Shown here: piece by piece, positions 17,522 through 28,595 of the stretch
Numbering within the stretch: position 1 is the first letter of the stretch
How the letters are laid out: each line of letters begins with the position of its first letter
DNA from: Limimonas halophila
GTDB lineage: Bacteria; Pseudomonadota; Alphaproteobacteria; Kiloniellales; Rhodovibrionaceae
Length of the DNA stretch: 64,000 bases
NCBI RefSeq assembly: GCF_900100655.1
Contig: NZ_FNCE01000001.1
Span: 1 to 64,000 of the forward strand
Direction: 5' to 3'
The notes under the pieces: model-generated
Database searches by the model: none
Told to the model about the DNA's origin: nothing
The model's input: the letters and a program-made list of their open reading frames with translations, nothing else
Made by a program: the position numbers and the translations under genes

Positions 17522-19655
17522 ATTCCTGCTCGAACTCGCTTCCGAGGAGATCCCGGCGCGCATGCAGGCCCGCGCGGCCGAGGAGCTGCGCCGCCGCGCC
17601 GCCGCCCATCTGGACAAGGCCGGGCTCGCCCACGCCGAGATCGCCACCTACGTGACGCCGCGCCGCCTCGCGCTCGTGGTGGAGGGGCTGCCGCACAGCC
17701 AGCCGGACACGAGCGAAGAGAAGCGCGGACCCAAGGTTGGCGCGCCCGAGAAGGCGGTGCAGGGCTTCCTGCGCGGGGCCGGGCTGACCTCGATCGAGGA
17801 AGCCGAGGTCCGCGAGACCGAGAAAGGGCGCTTCTACTACGCCGTGCGCCACATTCCGGGGCGCGCCACGCCCGAGGTGCTGGCGGAGATCGTCCCCGAG
17901 CTGGTGCGCGAGCTGCCCTGGCCCAAGTCGATGCGCTGGGGCACCCACGGGCTGCGCTACGTGCGGCCGCTGCACAGCATCCTGGCGCTCTTCGACGGCC
18001 GTCCCGTGCCGGGCGAGCTGGACCTGGACGGTGACACGCTCGCCTTCGGGCGGGTGACGCGCGGCCACCCCTTCCTGGCGCCCGACGCCTTCACCGTGGA
18101 GTCCGCGGCCGACTACCGGGCGCAGCTTCACGCCGCTAGCGTCATGGTGGACCCGGACGAGCGCCGCGAGAGCATCCGCCGCCAGGCCGCCGAGGCGGCC
18201 GGGCGCGAGGGGTTGACGCCCAAGGCGGACGAGGGGCTGCTCGCCGAGAACGCCGGGCTGACGGAATGGCCGGTGGTCCACATGGGCACGATCGACGAGC
18301 AGTTCATGACGCTGCCGCCGGAAGTGCTCACGGTCTCCATGCGCACGCACCAGAAGTACTTCGCCGTCGAGCATCCGGACGGCCAGCTGGCGAACCGCTT
18401 CCTCGTCGTCGCCAACATCGAGACGGCCGACGACGGCGCGGCCGTGGTCGCCGGGAACGAGCGCGTGCTGCGCGCGCGCCTCGCGGACGCCGCTTTCTTC
18501 TGGGACCAGGACCGCAAGACCCCGCTGCGCGACCGCGTGGGCGATCTGGCCGGGGTGGTCTTCCACGCGCGCCTGGGCACGCTCTACGACAAGGTCGGGC
18601 GCATGGACGCGCTTGCCGTGCACCTGGCGGAAACCGTCGGCGCCGACCGCGACAAGGCCAGCTCCGGCGCGCGTCTCGCCAAGGCCGACCTGACCACCGC
18701 GATGGTGGACGAGTTCCCCGAACTCCAGGGCCTGATGGGCAGCTACTACGCCGAGGCCGACAACGAGCACGCGGAGGTCGTGCGCGCCGTCGCCGACCAC
18801 TACGCCCCGCAGGGGCCGGGCGAGGCGTGCCCCTCGGCGCCCGAGGCCGTCGCGGTCGCGCTGGCGGACAAGCTGGACACGCTCGCCGGCTTCTTCGCCA
18901 TCGACGAGAAGCCCACGGGCTCCAAGGACCCCTTCGCGCTGCGCCGCGCCGCGCTGGGCGTCATCCGCCTGATCGTGGAGAACGAGCTGCGCCTGCCGCT
19001 GGCCGCGCCCATCCGCGAGGCGCTGCGGCTCCAAAACGCTGAGGCGCGGCAGGCCCTCGCCGAGCGCGCGCCGCACGCCGCGGGCGAGACGGCGGCGGGC
19101 GAGACGCAGCTCGTCGGCGAGCTGCTGAGCTTCCTCACCGACCGCCTCAAGGTGGTGCTGCGCGGCAAGGGCGTGCGCCACGACCTCATCGCCGCGTGCT
19201 TCGCCGTGGAGAAGCCCGACGGCGGCGCCGAGGACGATCTGGTGCGCCTGCTGGCCCGCGTGGACGCGCTGGAGCGCTTCCTGAAGAGCGACGACGGCGC
19301 CAACCTGCTCACGGCCTACCGCCGCGCGGCGCGCATCGTCGAAAAGGAAGAGAAGAAGGACAAGGCGCGCTTCGACGCGCCGGTGGACCGCGACCGCCTG
19401 ACGGCCGAGGCCGAGCACGCCCTGCACGAGGCGCTGACGGCGGCCGCGGGCGAGGCCCACGCGGCGCTGGCGCGCGAGGACTTCACGGCCGCCATGCGCG
19501 CGCTGGCGGCCCTGCGCCGGCCCGTGGACGCCTTCTTCGACGGCGTCACGGTCAACGCGGACGATCCGGCGCTGCGGGCGAACCGTCTGCGCTTGTTGAA
19601 GCAGATCGGCGCCACCCTGGCGCGGGTCGCCGATTTCTCGAACATCGAGGGGTAA
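17514..19655 (+). CDS. glyS: Glycyl-tRNA synthetase beta subunit
   Basis: The 713-residue beta subunit of the bacterial-type glycyl-tRNA synthetase, starting '[20 protein letters not shown]', the usual first block. It carries the tRNA-recognition and HD-like domains and a C-terminal DALR-type anticodon-binding region. Length is normal. GTG is used as the start codon, within the end of glyQ. Confidence 0.98.
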   Translation: MAEFLLELASEEIPARMQARAAEELRRRAAAHLDKAGLAHAEIATYVTPRRLALVVEGLPHSQPDTSEEKRGPKVGAPEKAVQGFLRGAGLTSIEEAEVRETEKGRFYYAVRHIPGRATPEVLAEIVPELVRELPWPKSMRWGTHGLRYVRPLHSILALFDGRPVPGELDLDGDTLAFGRVTRGHPFLAPDAFTVESAADYRAQLHAASVMVDPDERRESIRRQAAEAAGREGLTPKADEGLLAENAGLTEWPVVHMGTIDEQFMTLPPEVLTVSMRTHQKYFAVEHPDGQLANRFLVVANIETADDGAAVVAGNERVLRARLADAAFFWDQDRKTPLRDRVGDLAGVVFHARLGTLYDKVGRMDALAVHLAETVGADRDKASSGARLAKADLTTAMVDEFPELQGLMGSYYAEADNEHAEVVRAVADHYAPQGPGEACPSAPEAVAVALADKLDTLAGFFAIDEKPTGSKDPFALRRAALGVIRLIVENELRLPLAAPIREALRLQNAEARQALAERAPHAAGETAAGETQLVGELLSFLTDRLKVVLRGKGVRHDLIAACFAVEKPDGGAEDDLVRLLARVDALERFLKSDDGANLLTAYRRAARIVEKEEKKDKARFDAPVDRDRLTAEAEHALHEALTAAAGEAHAALAREDFTAAMRALAALRRPVDAFFDGVTVNADDPALRANRLRLLKQIGATLARVADFSNIEG

Positions 19656-19664
19656 GCTGCCGCC

Positions 19665-22349
19665 ATGAGCACCAAACAGGTGTACAGCTTCGGGCCCGAC
19701 GGGACGGAAGGCCGCTCCGACATGCGCGAGCTGTTGGGTGGCAAGGGCGCGAACCTGGCCGAAATGGCCTCGCTCGGCCTGCCGGTGCCGCCGGGCTTTA
19801 CGATTTCCACCGCGGTGTGCGCGCACCACACCGAGACGGGCGGCTACCCGGAGGGGCTGACGGACGAGGTCCGCGAGGCCCTGGCCAAGGTGGAGTCCCG
19901 CGTGGGCGCCCGCTTCGGCGACCCGAAAAACCCGCTGCTGGTTTCCGTGCGTTCGGGCGCGCCGGCCTCGATGCCCGGCATGATGGACACCGTCCTCAAC
20001 CTGGGCCTCAACGACGAGACGGTGCGCGGGCTGGCGGACAAGGCGCAGGACGAGCGCTTCGCCTACGACAGCTACCGCCGCTTCATCCAGATGTTCGGCG
20101 ACGTCGTGCTCGGCATCGACCACAGCCGCTTCGAGGAGGCGCTGGAGCTCTACAAGGAAGAGCACGGCTACAACCTGGACACCGAGTTGACGGCCGACGA
20201 CTGGAAGGCGCTGATCGAGCAGTTCAAGCAGATCGTCGAGGACGAGACGGGCGAGCCCTTCCCGCAGGACCCCGAGCAGCAGCTCTGGAAGGCGATCAAC
20301 GCCGTCTTCGGCTCGTGGATGAACCAGCGCGCCGTCACCTACCGCCGCCTGCACAACATCCCCCAGAATTGGGGCACGGCCGTGAACGTGCAGGCCATGG
20401 TGTTCGGCAACATGGGCGACGACTGCGCCACGGGCGTCGCCTTCACGCGCGACCCCTCGACGGGTGACAATGAGTTCTACGGCGAGTTCCTGCCCAACGC
20501 GCAGGGCGAGGACGTCGTCGCCGGCATCCGCACGCCGCAGCCGCTGACCACGCACGCCAAGCAGAAGAACGACAGCGATCTGCCGGCGCTCGAAGAGACG
20601 ATGCCCAGCGTCTACCGCCAGCTTCACGACGTGCGCCAGAAGCTGGAAAGCCACTACCGCGACATGCAGGACATCGAGTTCACCGTCCAGCGCGGCACGC
20701 TCTACATGCTGCAAACGCGCACCGGCAAGCGCACGGCGCGCGCCGCGCTGACGATCGCGGTGGACATGGTGAAGGACGGCATCATCACCGAGTCCGAGGC
20801 CGTCGAGCGCGTCTCCCCGGCCTCGCTGGACCAGCTCCTGCACCCGACCCTGGACCCCGAGGCCGAGCGCGAGGTCATCGCGCGCGGACTGCCGGCCTCG
20901 CCGGGCGCCGCGGCGGGCGTGGCCGTCTTCACCGCCGACCGCGCGGAGGAGCTGTCGCAGGCCGGCACGGACGTCATCCTGTGCCGCACCGAGACCTCGC
21001 CCGAGGACATCCACGGCATGCACGCCGCCAAGGGCATCGTCACCGCGCGCGGCGGCATGACCTCCCACGCCGCCGTGGTGGCGCGTGGCATGGGCCGCCC
21101 CTGCGTCGCGGGCGCCGGGCAGCTGCGCATCGACGAGCAGCAGCGCCGGATGATCGTGGACGGCGTGACCGTGAAGGAGGGCGACACGATCACGATCGAC
21201 GGCGCCGCCGGTGAGGTCATCCGCGGCAAGGTGCCCACGGTGAAGCCCGAGCTGTCGGGCGAGTTCGCCACCTTCATGGGCTGGGCCGACCGCCTGCGCG
21301 AGCTGGGCGTGCGCACCAACGCGGAAACGCCGCAGGACGCGCGCACGGCCGTCGAGTTCGGCGCCCAGGGCATCGGGCTGTGCCGCACCGAGCACATGTT
21401 CTTCGAATCCGACCGGATCACGGCCGTGCGCGAGATGATCCTGGCGGAGAGTGAAGAGGGCCGGCGCGGTCCGCTGGCGCGCATCGAACCCATGCAGCGC
21501 CAGGACTTCGTGGACCTCTTCCGCATCATGGCCGGCTTCCCGGTCACCATCCGGCTGCTGGACCCGCCGCTGCACGAGTTCCTGCCGCGCGAGGACGCGG
21601 ACATGCACGAGGTGGCGCAGGCCGCCGGCATGACGGTGGACCAGGTGCGCGCCCGCGCGCTCAAGCTCACCGAGGCCAACCCCATGCTGGGGCACCGCGG
21701 CTGCCGCCTCGGGATCACCTATCCCGAGATCTACGAGATGCAGGTGCGGGCGATCTTCAACGCCGCCGCCGATGTCGCCGAGGAAACCGGCGAAACGGTC
21801 GAGCCCGAGATCATGATCCCGCTCGTGGCCGTGGCGAAGGAGCTGGAGATCCTGCGCGGGCTGGTCGACCGCGTGGCGAGCGAGGTGATGAAGGACCGGG
21901 GCACGCGCATCGCCTACAAGGTGGGCACGATGATCGAGCTGCCGCGGGCGGCCATGCTGGCGGACGCCATCGCCAAGCACGCCGACTTCTTCTCCTTCGG
22001 CACCAACGACCTGACGCAGACCGCCTTCGGCATCTCGCGCGACGACGCCGCGAGCTTCATGCCCACCTATCAGAGCCAGGGCATCCTCTCGACCGACCCC
22101 TTCATCTCGCTGGACCAGGACGGGGTCGGCAAGCTGGTCGAGATGGGCGCCCGCGAGGGCCGGCGCAGCAACCCGGCGCTCAGCCTGGGCATCTGCGGCG
22201 AGCACGGCGGCGACCCGGATTCCATAGGCTTCTGCCAGGGCACGGAGCTGGAGTACGTCTCCTGCTCGCCCTATCGCGTGCCCATCGCCCGGCTGGCGGC
22301 GGCCCAGGCCGCCATTCGCCAGCGCAAGGCGCAGCGCGCGGCCGCCTGA
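19665..22349 (+). CDS. ppdK: Pyruvate, phosphate dikinase
   Basis: An 894-residue enzyme interconverting pyruvate, ATP and phosphate with phosphoenolpyruvate, AMP and pyrophosphate, cytoplasmic. Domains in order: ATP-grasp (about residues 1-350), phosphohistidine swivel domain with catalytic His468 in 'GGMTSHAAVVARG', and the PEP/pyruvate TIM barrel with Cys844 in 'LGICGEHGG'. Length matches the bacterial family. It follows glyS by nine bases, a frequent alphaproteobacterial order, and probably shares its transcript. Confidence 0.98.
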   Translation: MSTKQVYSFGPDGTEGRSDMRELLGGKGANLAEMASLGLPVPPGFTISTAVCAHHTETGGYPEGLTDEVREALAKVESRVGARFGDPKNPLLVSVRSGAPASMPGMMDTVLNLGLNDETVRGLADKAQDERFAYDSYRRFIQMFGDVVLGIDHSRFEEALELYKEEHGYNLDTELTADDWKALIEQFKQIVEDETGEPFPQDPEQQLWKAINAVFGSWMNQRAVTYRRLHNIPQNWGTAVNVQAMVFGNMGDDCATGVAFTRDPSTGDNEFYGEFLPNAQGEDVVAGIRTPQPLTTHAKQKNDSDLPALEETMPSVYRQLHDVRQKLESHYRDMQDIEFTVQRGTLYMLQTRTGKRTARAALTIAVDMVKDGIITESEAVERVSPASLDQLLHPTLDPEAEREVIARGLPASPGAAAGVAVFTADRAEELSQAGTDVILCRTETSPEDIHGMHAAKGIVTARGGMTSHAAVVARGMGRPCVAGAGQLRIDEQQRRMIVDGVTVKEGDTITIDGAAGEVIRGKVPTVKPELSGEFATFMGWADRLRELGVRTNAETPQDARTAVEFGAQGIGLCRTEHMFFESDRITAVREMILAESEEGRRGPLARIEPMQRQDFVDLFRIMAGFPVTIRLLDPPLHEFLPREDADMHEVAQAAGMTVDQVRARALKLTEANPMLGHRGCRLGITYPEIYEMQVRAIFNAAADVAEETGETVEPEIMIPLVAVAKELEILRGLVDRVASEVMKDRGTRIAYKVGTMIELPRAAMLADAIAKHADFFSFGTNDLTQTAFGISRDDAASFMPTYQSQGILSTDPFISLDQDGVGKLVEMGAREGRRSNPALSLGICGEHGGDPDSIGFCQGTELEYVSCSPYRVPIARLAAAQAAIRQRKAQRAAA

Positions 22350-22429
22350 TACCAGCGAGCCAATCAAGTCGTAGGCTGCGAGAGCAACGCCCCATCCCTC
22401 TCTGGGTTTCGGGCTGTCGCCCTAAACCC

Positions 22430-22505
22430 GTCTCCCCCTTGCCCTGGAGGGGGACAGGCGAGCTTTGCTTGCCTCGCGCGCCGCAGGCGCGCAAGGGGGA
22501 GATGA
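22430..22505. repeat. REP-like palindromic element
   Basis: Outer perfect 12-bp inverted repeat TCTCCCCCTTGC (22431-22442) / GCAAGGGGGAGA (22491-22502). Between the arms are further hairpins, including GCGCGCC-GCA-GGCGCGC and an imperfect GGCGAGC / GCTTGCC pair. The whole can fold as a branched cruciform. It lies in the intergenic space between convergent ppdK and the histidine kinase gene, typical of repeated extragenic palindromes, and could end transcription of either. Confidence 0.6.
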
Positions 22506-22588
22506 CAGTGGGGGTTGGGGTCGATGATCTCATCAGCTCGGCCGCGTGAGGCGGCCCAACCACGCCGGTGGGGCGGCGGTGGGCTGGA

Positions 22589-24475
<1,887 letters not shown>

Positions 24476-24676
24476 ACCAAAGATGTAGCAAGCTTGGGAT
24501 GAACACACCAGCAGATTTTCAATATTTAAATTAATTCGCGCCGAATTTGGGCGGCTTCGATGCGGTATTGCCGGGGACCCGTCGGCGGTCCGACGGCGCG
24601 GCCGGCGCCGGGCCGTTTGCGCGCCGGGCGCGCATGGCGCAGGCTCACGCGTGCGGACAGGCACAGGGAGGCCACG
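24476..24676. promoter_or_regulatory. Divergent promoter region
   Basis: Space between the histidine kinase gene and a small membrane-protein gene. It contains an AT-rich core around 24510-24540 (TTTTCAATATTTAAATTAATT), exceptional in this GC-rich sequence and a likely promoter for the kinase gene. No operator is recognised. Confidence 0.45.
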
Positions 24677-24943
24677 ATGTGGGGCAGGCGGCCCGTCAGC
24701 ATTCCGCTCTTGCGGCTTGCCGGCACACTCTCGGCGGTGGCGGCGGCGATCCTGCTGGTTGCGGCCGTTGCGGTCTTCACCGGCGGCAGCGTCGGGTGGG
24801 GCGCGGCCGGCGTGCCGCTGGGCATCGTCTTCGTCGCGGCGGCCGTGGTGGTGGCGTTCGCCGCCGCGATGCTTTTCGGCTTCGCCACCAACCTGGATCT
24901 GCTGCACGCCATTCGGGAGCAGCTGCGCGGCCGGCGTTTCTGA
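24677..24943 (+). CDS. Small two-helix membrane protein
   Basis: An 88-residue protein with two strongly hydrophobic segments (about residues 10-33 and 40-66) and short charged ends, finishing 'HAIREQLRGRRF'. A good ribosome-binding site (AGGGAGGCCACG) precedes the ATG. No known family; function cannot be assigned. Confidence 0.6.
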   Translation: MWGRRPVSIPLLRLAGTLSAVAAAILLVAAVAVFTGGSVGWGAAGVPLGIVFVAAAVVVAFAAAMLFGFATNLDLLHAIREQLRGRRF

Positions 24944-24952
24944 CGGCACACC

Positions 24953-24987
24953 AAAACGCCCCGGACCGTCAGGCCCGGGGCGCGTTT
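24953..24987. terminator. Bidirectional terminator
   Basis: AAAA, then an 8-bp stem CGCCCCGG (24957-24964) / CCGGGGCG (24975-24982), then CGTTTC. It sits between the convergent small membrane-protein gene and ilvE and fits a terminator used from both sides. Confidence 0.65.
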
Positions 24988-25025
24988 CACTCGCCGCGAC
25001 GTGACCCGTTCAGCGTGCCGCCGGT

Positions 25026-25958
25026 TCAGCGCGCTTGGGCCATGGCCGCCGGCGGCGTGCTCGCCGCGTGCTGGTCCCAGGTGCCCGGGTTCTGCACCAG
25101 GGTGTCGAAGGCGTCGACAAGCTCGCGCGTCACCGGCCCCACGGTGAAGTGGCGGTCGTCGATGCGGTTCACGGGCGTGACCTCGACGGCCGTGCCGGTG
25201 ATGAAGACCTCGTCGGTCCGGTCCAGCTCCGCCGGCATGATGGCGCGCTCGTGCACGGTGTAGCCGCGCTCGCGCGCGAGCTGGACGACCGTGCGCCGCG
25301 TGATGCCGTCCAGGAAGCAATCCGGCTCGGGCGTGTGCAGCTCGCCGTTCTGGACCAGGAAGATGTTGGCGCCGGTGGCCTCGGCGATGCGCCCGCGGTA
25401 GTCCAGCATCAGGGCGTCGTTGAAGCCCTCGGCCTCGGCCGTGTGCTTGGACAGCGTGCAGATCATGTAGAGGCCCGAGGCCTTGGAATGCACGGGCGCG
25501 GTCTGCGGCGAGGGCCGGGACCAAGGCGAGGTACGCATCTGGATGCCCTTCAGCCGCGCCTCCGGCGTGAAGTAGGTGTCCCACTTCCACGCGGCGATGG
25601 CGAGGTGGATGCGGTTGCGCTGGGCCGCCACCCCCATCTGCTCGCTGCCGCGCCAGGCGACGGGGCGGACGTAGCCCTCGGTGATGCCGTTGGCCTCGAT
25701 CACCTGCTCGGCCGCGCGATTGATCTCGTCGACGCTGTAGGGCACCTCGAAGCCCATCAGGCGCGCGGAGTCCAGCAGCCGCTGGTGGTGCTCGTCGCGC
25801 TTGAAGATGGCGCCCTGGTAGACGCGCTCACCCTCGAACACGCAGCTTGCGTAGTGCAGGCCGTGCGTGAGCACGTGGAGCTTGGCGTCGCGCCACGGCA
25901 CCAGCGCCCCATTGTACCAGATGGAACCGTCGCGATCGTCGTAGGCCACTGTGGACAT
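25026..25958 (-). CDS. ilvE: Branched-chain amino acid aminotransferase
   Basis: A 310-residue PLP fold-type IV transaminase for the last step of leucine, isoleucine and valine synthesis. The catalytic lysine is Lys159 in 'HSKASGLYMIC', 'LDYRGRIAEATGANIFL' contacts the cofactor, and 'FEGERVY' near residue 41 is a family block. Length is normal. It is divergent from a MarR-type regulator gene, which could conceivably control it. Confidence 0.96.
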   Translation of the reverse strand: MSTVAYDDRDGSIWYNGALVPWRDAKLHVLTHGLHYASCVFEGERVYQGAIFKRDEHHQRLLDSARLMGFEVPYSVDEINRAAEQVIEANGITEGYVRPVAWRGSEQMGVAAQRNRIHLAIAAWKWDTYFTPEARLKGIQMRTSPWSRPSPQTAPVHSKASGLYMICTLSKHTAEAEGFNDALMLDYRGRIAEATGANIFLVQNGELHTPEPDCFLDGITRRTVVQLARERGYTVHERAIMPAELDRTDEVFITGTAVEVTPVNRIDDRHFTVGPVTRELVDAFDTLVQNPGTWDQHAASTPPAAMAQAR

Positions 25959-26075
25959 TGTCTCGCCACCCGGCTGGGATACCGCTCACGTCGTTTCGCC
26001 GGCGGACGATACACCACCCGCCGCCGGCTGTGAAAGGCGGCCCGGCTCGTAGCACAGCGGAGGTACGCCTGCAAC

Positions 26076-26591
26076 ATGCCGACCACCAGCGGTCCCAACC
26101 CGCTCTTCCTGCGCGAGGAGGAGCTGCGCCAGGCGATGGAGATGCTCTTCGTCGCCCAGCGGGACGTCGCCGCTCAGGCCGATCCCGTGCTCGACCGCCA
26201 CGGGCTCGGGCGCGCGCATCACCGCGTGCTGGCCTTCGTCGCGCGCGAGCCGGGGATCACGGTCACCGCGCTGCTCGACCGCCTGAAGGTGACCAAGCAG
26301 AGCCTCTCGCGCGTGCTCTCGGAGTTGTCGGAAGGCGGCTACGTTGAGCAGGGGCGCGGGTTGCGCGACCGGCGCCAACGGACCCTGAAGCTGACGGAAG
26401 CCGGGGCGGCGCTGGAACGCGAGCTGAGCGAACGCCAGCGCGCCCTGATCGCGCGCGCCTACCGCGAGGCGGGCGCCGAGGCGGTGGAGGGCTTCCGCCG
26501 CGTCCTGCTGGGCTTGATGAGCGAGGGCGACCGCGCCCGCTTCGGCGAGCGCGAGGGGGCCGGTCGAGCCGGGACCGCGCGCGGGCGGTGA
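26076..26591 (+). CDS. MarR family transcriptional regulator
   Basis: A 171-residue winged-helix regulator. The recognition region 'LDRLKVTKQSLSRVLSELSE' and the wing 'GLRDRRQRTLKLTEAGAAL' (about residues 65-112) are typical MarR. Such dimers usually repress their own gene and a neighbour until a small phenolic or oxidant ligand binds. No clear palindrome was found in the 117 bases separating it from divergent ilvE. Ligand and targets are unknown. Confidence 0.9.
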   Translation: MPTTSGPNPLFLREEELRQAMEMLFVAQRDVAAQADPVLDRHGLGRAHHRVLAFVAREPGITVTALLDRLKVTKQSLSRVLSELSEGGYVEQGRGLRDRRQRTLKLTEAGAALERELSERQRALIARAYREAGAEAVEGFRRVLLGLMSEGDRARFGEREGAGRAGTARGR

Positions 26592-26600
26592 GGCCCGGCC

Positions 26601-26969
26601 TCAGTGCAGCGGGTTGCCGTCGGGCACCGGCCGGTCCGGACCGATGAGCACGACGCCGCCCTCCGCATCGGCGAAGCCCAGCACGAGGCACTCGGACGCG
26701 AAGCCGGCCACGCGCTTGCGCGGGATGTTGATCAGCGCCGCCACCTGGCGGCCTTCCAGGTCGGCCTTGGTGTAGTGCGCCGTCAGCTGCGCCGAGGTCT
26801 GGCGCCGGCCCACCTGCGGCCCGAAGTCGATCCACAGCTTGTAGGCGGGCGTGCGGGCCTCGGGAAAATCGTCAACCGCGGTCACGGTGCCCACGCGGAC
26901 GTCGACTTCCTGGAAGGTGCTGAAATCGATCTGCGGCTTGGGCTCGGGCTGATCGGCACCGTCCGCCAT
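26601..26969 (-). CDS. csaA: CsaA-like tRNA-binding protein
   Basis: A 122-residue single-domain protein with the OB-fold tRNA-binding module shared with the C-terminus of methionyl-tRNA synthetase: 'VDVRVGTVTAVDDFPEARTPAYKLWIDFG' and 'INIPRKRVAGFASECLVLGF'. CsaA acts as a secretion-related chaperone or tRNA-binding factor in bacteria. An acidic N-terminal tail of about 15 residues precedes the domain. It is convergent with the MarR gene. Confidence 0.88.
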   Translation of the reverse strand: MADGADQPEPKPQIDFSTFQEVDVRVGTVTAVDDFPEARTPAYKLWIDFGPQVGRRQTSAQLTAHYTKADLEGRQVAALINIPRKRVAGFASECLVLGFADAEGGVVLIGPDRPVPDGNPLH

Positions 26970-27031
26970 GGCTGATATCCCCCCGGGTCTGTCACCGCAC
27001 GCGATTCAGCCGAACCGGGGGCGGACATGCA

Positions 27032-27061
27032 ACGGGCCGCCGGCGAAAACCGGCGGCCCGT
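27032..27061 (-). terminator. Strong hairpin after phasin gene
   Basis: Perfect 12-bp stem ACGGGCCGCCGG / CCGGCGGCCCGT with a six-base loop, 33 bases beyond the phasin stop. A U-tract is lacking. Confidence 0.5.
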
Positions 27062-27094
27062 GGTCGGCCCAGGATGGCCGGGGCAGGGGCGTGG

Positions 27095-27625
27095 TTACGC
27101 CTTCTGCGTGGCGCCCTGGCCGCTGCTCTTGCTGGAGGAGCCGGAGCTGCTGCCGCCCGTGCTGCCGGTGGTGGCGGCGGCGGTGGGCTGCATGCTCTCG
27201 CGCACCTCGTCGAAGCTGTCGGCGACGCGCTTGTGCAGCAGCTCGAAGGCCTCCTGCTGCGACTTGGCGCTCATCTCGGCCAACTCACGGCTGCCCTGGA
27301 TGGCGTTCTCGTACGCCTCCTTGGCGACCTCGGCCTGCTTCTGCGCCCGCTCCTCGGCGGTGCCGGCGCCGGTGATGCGCTGCATCGCGTTGACCTGATC
27401 GTCCATCATCTTGCGGGCGAACTCGGTCTGGCGCTGCACGATGGCCTGCACGCCCTCGAGCGCCGTACGCTGCGCCTGCGTGAAAGCCTCGATGTTCTTG
27501 CGCTGCGCCTCGATCAGCTTGTTGCTGTCCAGCCCCGGCACCTGGAAGGCCTGGGCGAACTTGGACGGGTCGAACATCTGCGTGAAATCCTGATCCAGGA
27601 AGGGGTTGCCGGTCTTCTGTGCCAT
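27095..27625 (-). CDS. Phasin family protein (PHA granule coat)
   Basis: A 176-residue amphipathic, helix-rich protein. The central block 'QRKNIEAFTQAQRTALEGVQ' and 'QTEFARKMMDDQVNAMQ' is the Phasin_2 pattern; a Ser/Gly/Thr/Gln low-complexity tail ends the chain. Phasins coat polyhydroxyalkanoate granules and limit their size. ATG 27625 follows GGGAGAGACGACC. Two inverted-repeat sites upstream (27685-27699 and 27743-27764) may bind a PhaR-type repressor. No pha synthase gene lies within the window. Confidence 0.9.
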   Translation of the reverse strand: MAQKTGNPFLDQDFTQMFDPSKFAQAFQVPGLDSNKLIEAQRKNIEAFTQAQRTALEGVQAIVQRQTEFARKMMDDQVNAMQRITGAGTAEERAQKQAEVAKEAYENAIQGSRELAEMSAKSQQEAFELLHKRVADSFDEVRESMQPTAAATTGSTGGSSSGSSSKSSGQGATQKA

Positions 27626-27684
27626 GGTCGTCTCTCCCTCGGCTCGATCCATGTGAACGCGTCGTGTTCGCGCTCGGCGTGTTT

Positions 27685-27699
27685 TTGTGCGCTGCACAA
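27685..27699. promoter_or_regulatory. Candidate PhaR-type operator 1
   Basis: Perfect inverted repeat TTGTGC-GCT-GCACAA, 60 bases upstream of the phasin start codon. TGC/GCA dyads of this type are the known binding pattern of alphaproteobacterial PHA-responsive repressors (PhaR/AniA); binding here is inferred. Confidence 0.5.
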
Positions 27700-27742
27700 C
27701 GCTGACCCCGATATGCGGATTCAGAGCGTAAAGGTCAAGGGG

Positions 27743-27764
27743 TTTTTGTTGCACCGCACAAAAA
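27743..27764. promoter_or_regulatory. Candidate PhaR-type operator 2
   Basis: Inverted repeat with arms TTTTTGT (27743-27749) and ACAAAAA (27758-27764) around a TGCACCGC core, a second copy of the site nearer the phasin start, 44 bases further upstream. Confidence 0.45.
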
Positions 27765-27877
27765 GGGTAGCCTTATGGATCGTGCGGAAATTCCCGCGGA
27801 CGCAGCCGAGGGCGCGCGACACGCCGCCGCCCGGCGACGCAGTGGAGGTCGTGGACGATCCGGATGCGGATGCGCGC

Positions 27878-28513
27878 TTACAGCGTCCGCTCGCGCTCGG
27901 CGCCGCGCGCGCGCAGGCCCTCCATCACGGCGACGGGCTGCTCGACGCGGCGCAGGTAGGTGTCGAGCGTGGCCATCGTGCGCGACATGTCGGTGGTGTC
28001 GTCGCTGAGCCAGGTGCGCAGCACGGCGAGGTAGAGGCCGCACAGGCCGTCGCGCCGGATGCGCCCGCGCATTCCCGCGCTGGAGAGGTCGGCCGCCTCC
28101 AGCATCGTGGCCATGGAGCGCCGCAGCTGGCACAGCCCGCCCACGGCGAGCAGTGGGTCGCGCTGATAACTGTGCAGGACGGCGCGGATGGCCTCGCGGT
28201 TGGGCTGCATGCGCTCGAATCGCTGCATCAGCACCTCGAACATGCGGTCGCGCGCGGGCTCGCCCAGATCTTCCGGCTCCTGCGCGTCCAGAATCGCCTG
28301 ATCCAGGCCGCGCGTGTAGGCGCGCAGGATGTGCTGCTTGGACGGGTGAGCACGATGCAGCTCGGCCAGGCTCGCGCCCGCGGCGCGGGCGACGTCGCGC
28401 AAGGCGAGCTGTTCCCAGCCGTGCACCGCGGCGAGGTGCATGGCCGCCTCGATCACGCGTTCATGATCCATGCCGGCGCTCCCGGTCTCCGCGGCCTCGC
28501 TCGTGGTCGCCAT
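27878..28513 (-). CDS. TetR family transcriptional regulator
   Basis: A 211-residue regulator. The N-terminal helix-turn-helix is 'AAGASLAELHRAHPSKQHIL' (about residues 45-64); the C-terminal helical domain would bind a ligand. No family specialisation is seen, although length and 'RMFEVLMQRFERMQP' resemble the RpsR/AefR-like alphaproteobacterial group. The next gene in the same direction (leftward) is phasin, but the 250-base gap carries that gene's own promoter. Confidence 0.85.
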   Translation of the reverse strand: MATTSEAAETGSAGMDHERVIEAAMHLAAVHGWEQLALRDVARAAGASLAELHRAHPSKQHILRAYTRGLDQAILDAQEPEDLGEPARDRMFEVLMQRFERMQPNREAIRAVLHSYQRDPLLAVGGLCQLRRSMATMLEAADLSSAGMRGRIRRDGLCGLYLAVLRTWLSDDTTDMSRTMATLDTYLRRVEQPVAVMEGLRARGAERERTL

Positions 28514-28595
28514 TGCCGATCCGTCCCGTGCGTGCGGTGGCCGACCCGTCCCACGATGACATGGCGCGCGCCGCCACGCGATCCAGTGGGGCTCG

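Noticed and set aside
17382-22367. Very long minus-strand open frame of 1661 codons antisense to glyQ, glyS and ppdK
   Set aside because: High third-position GC leaves antisense frames open. The encoded sequence is His/Arg/Ala/Gly-rich low-complexity with no domain, while the plus strand carries three clear enzymes.
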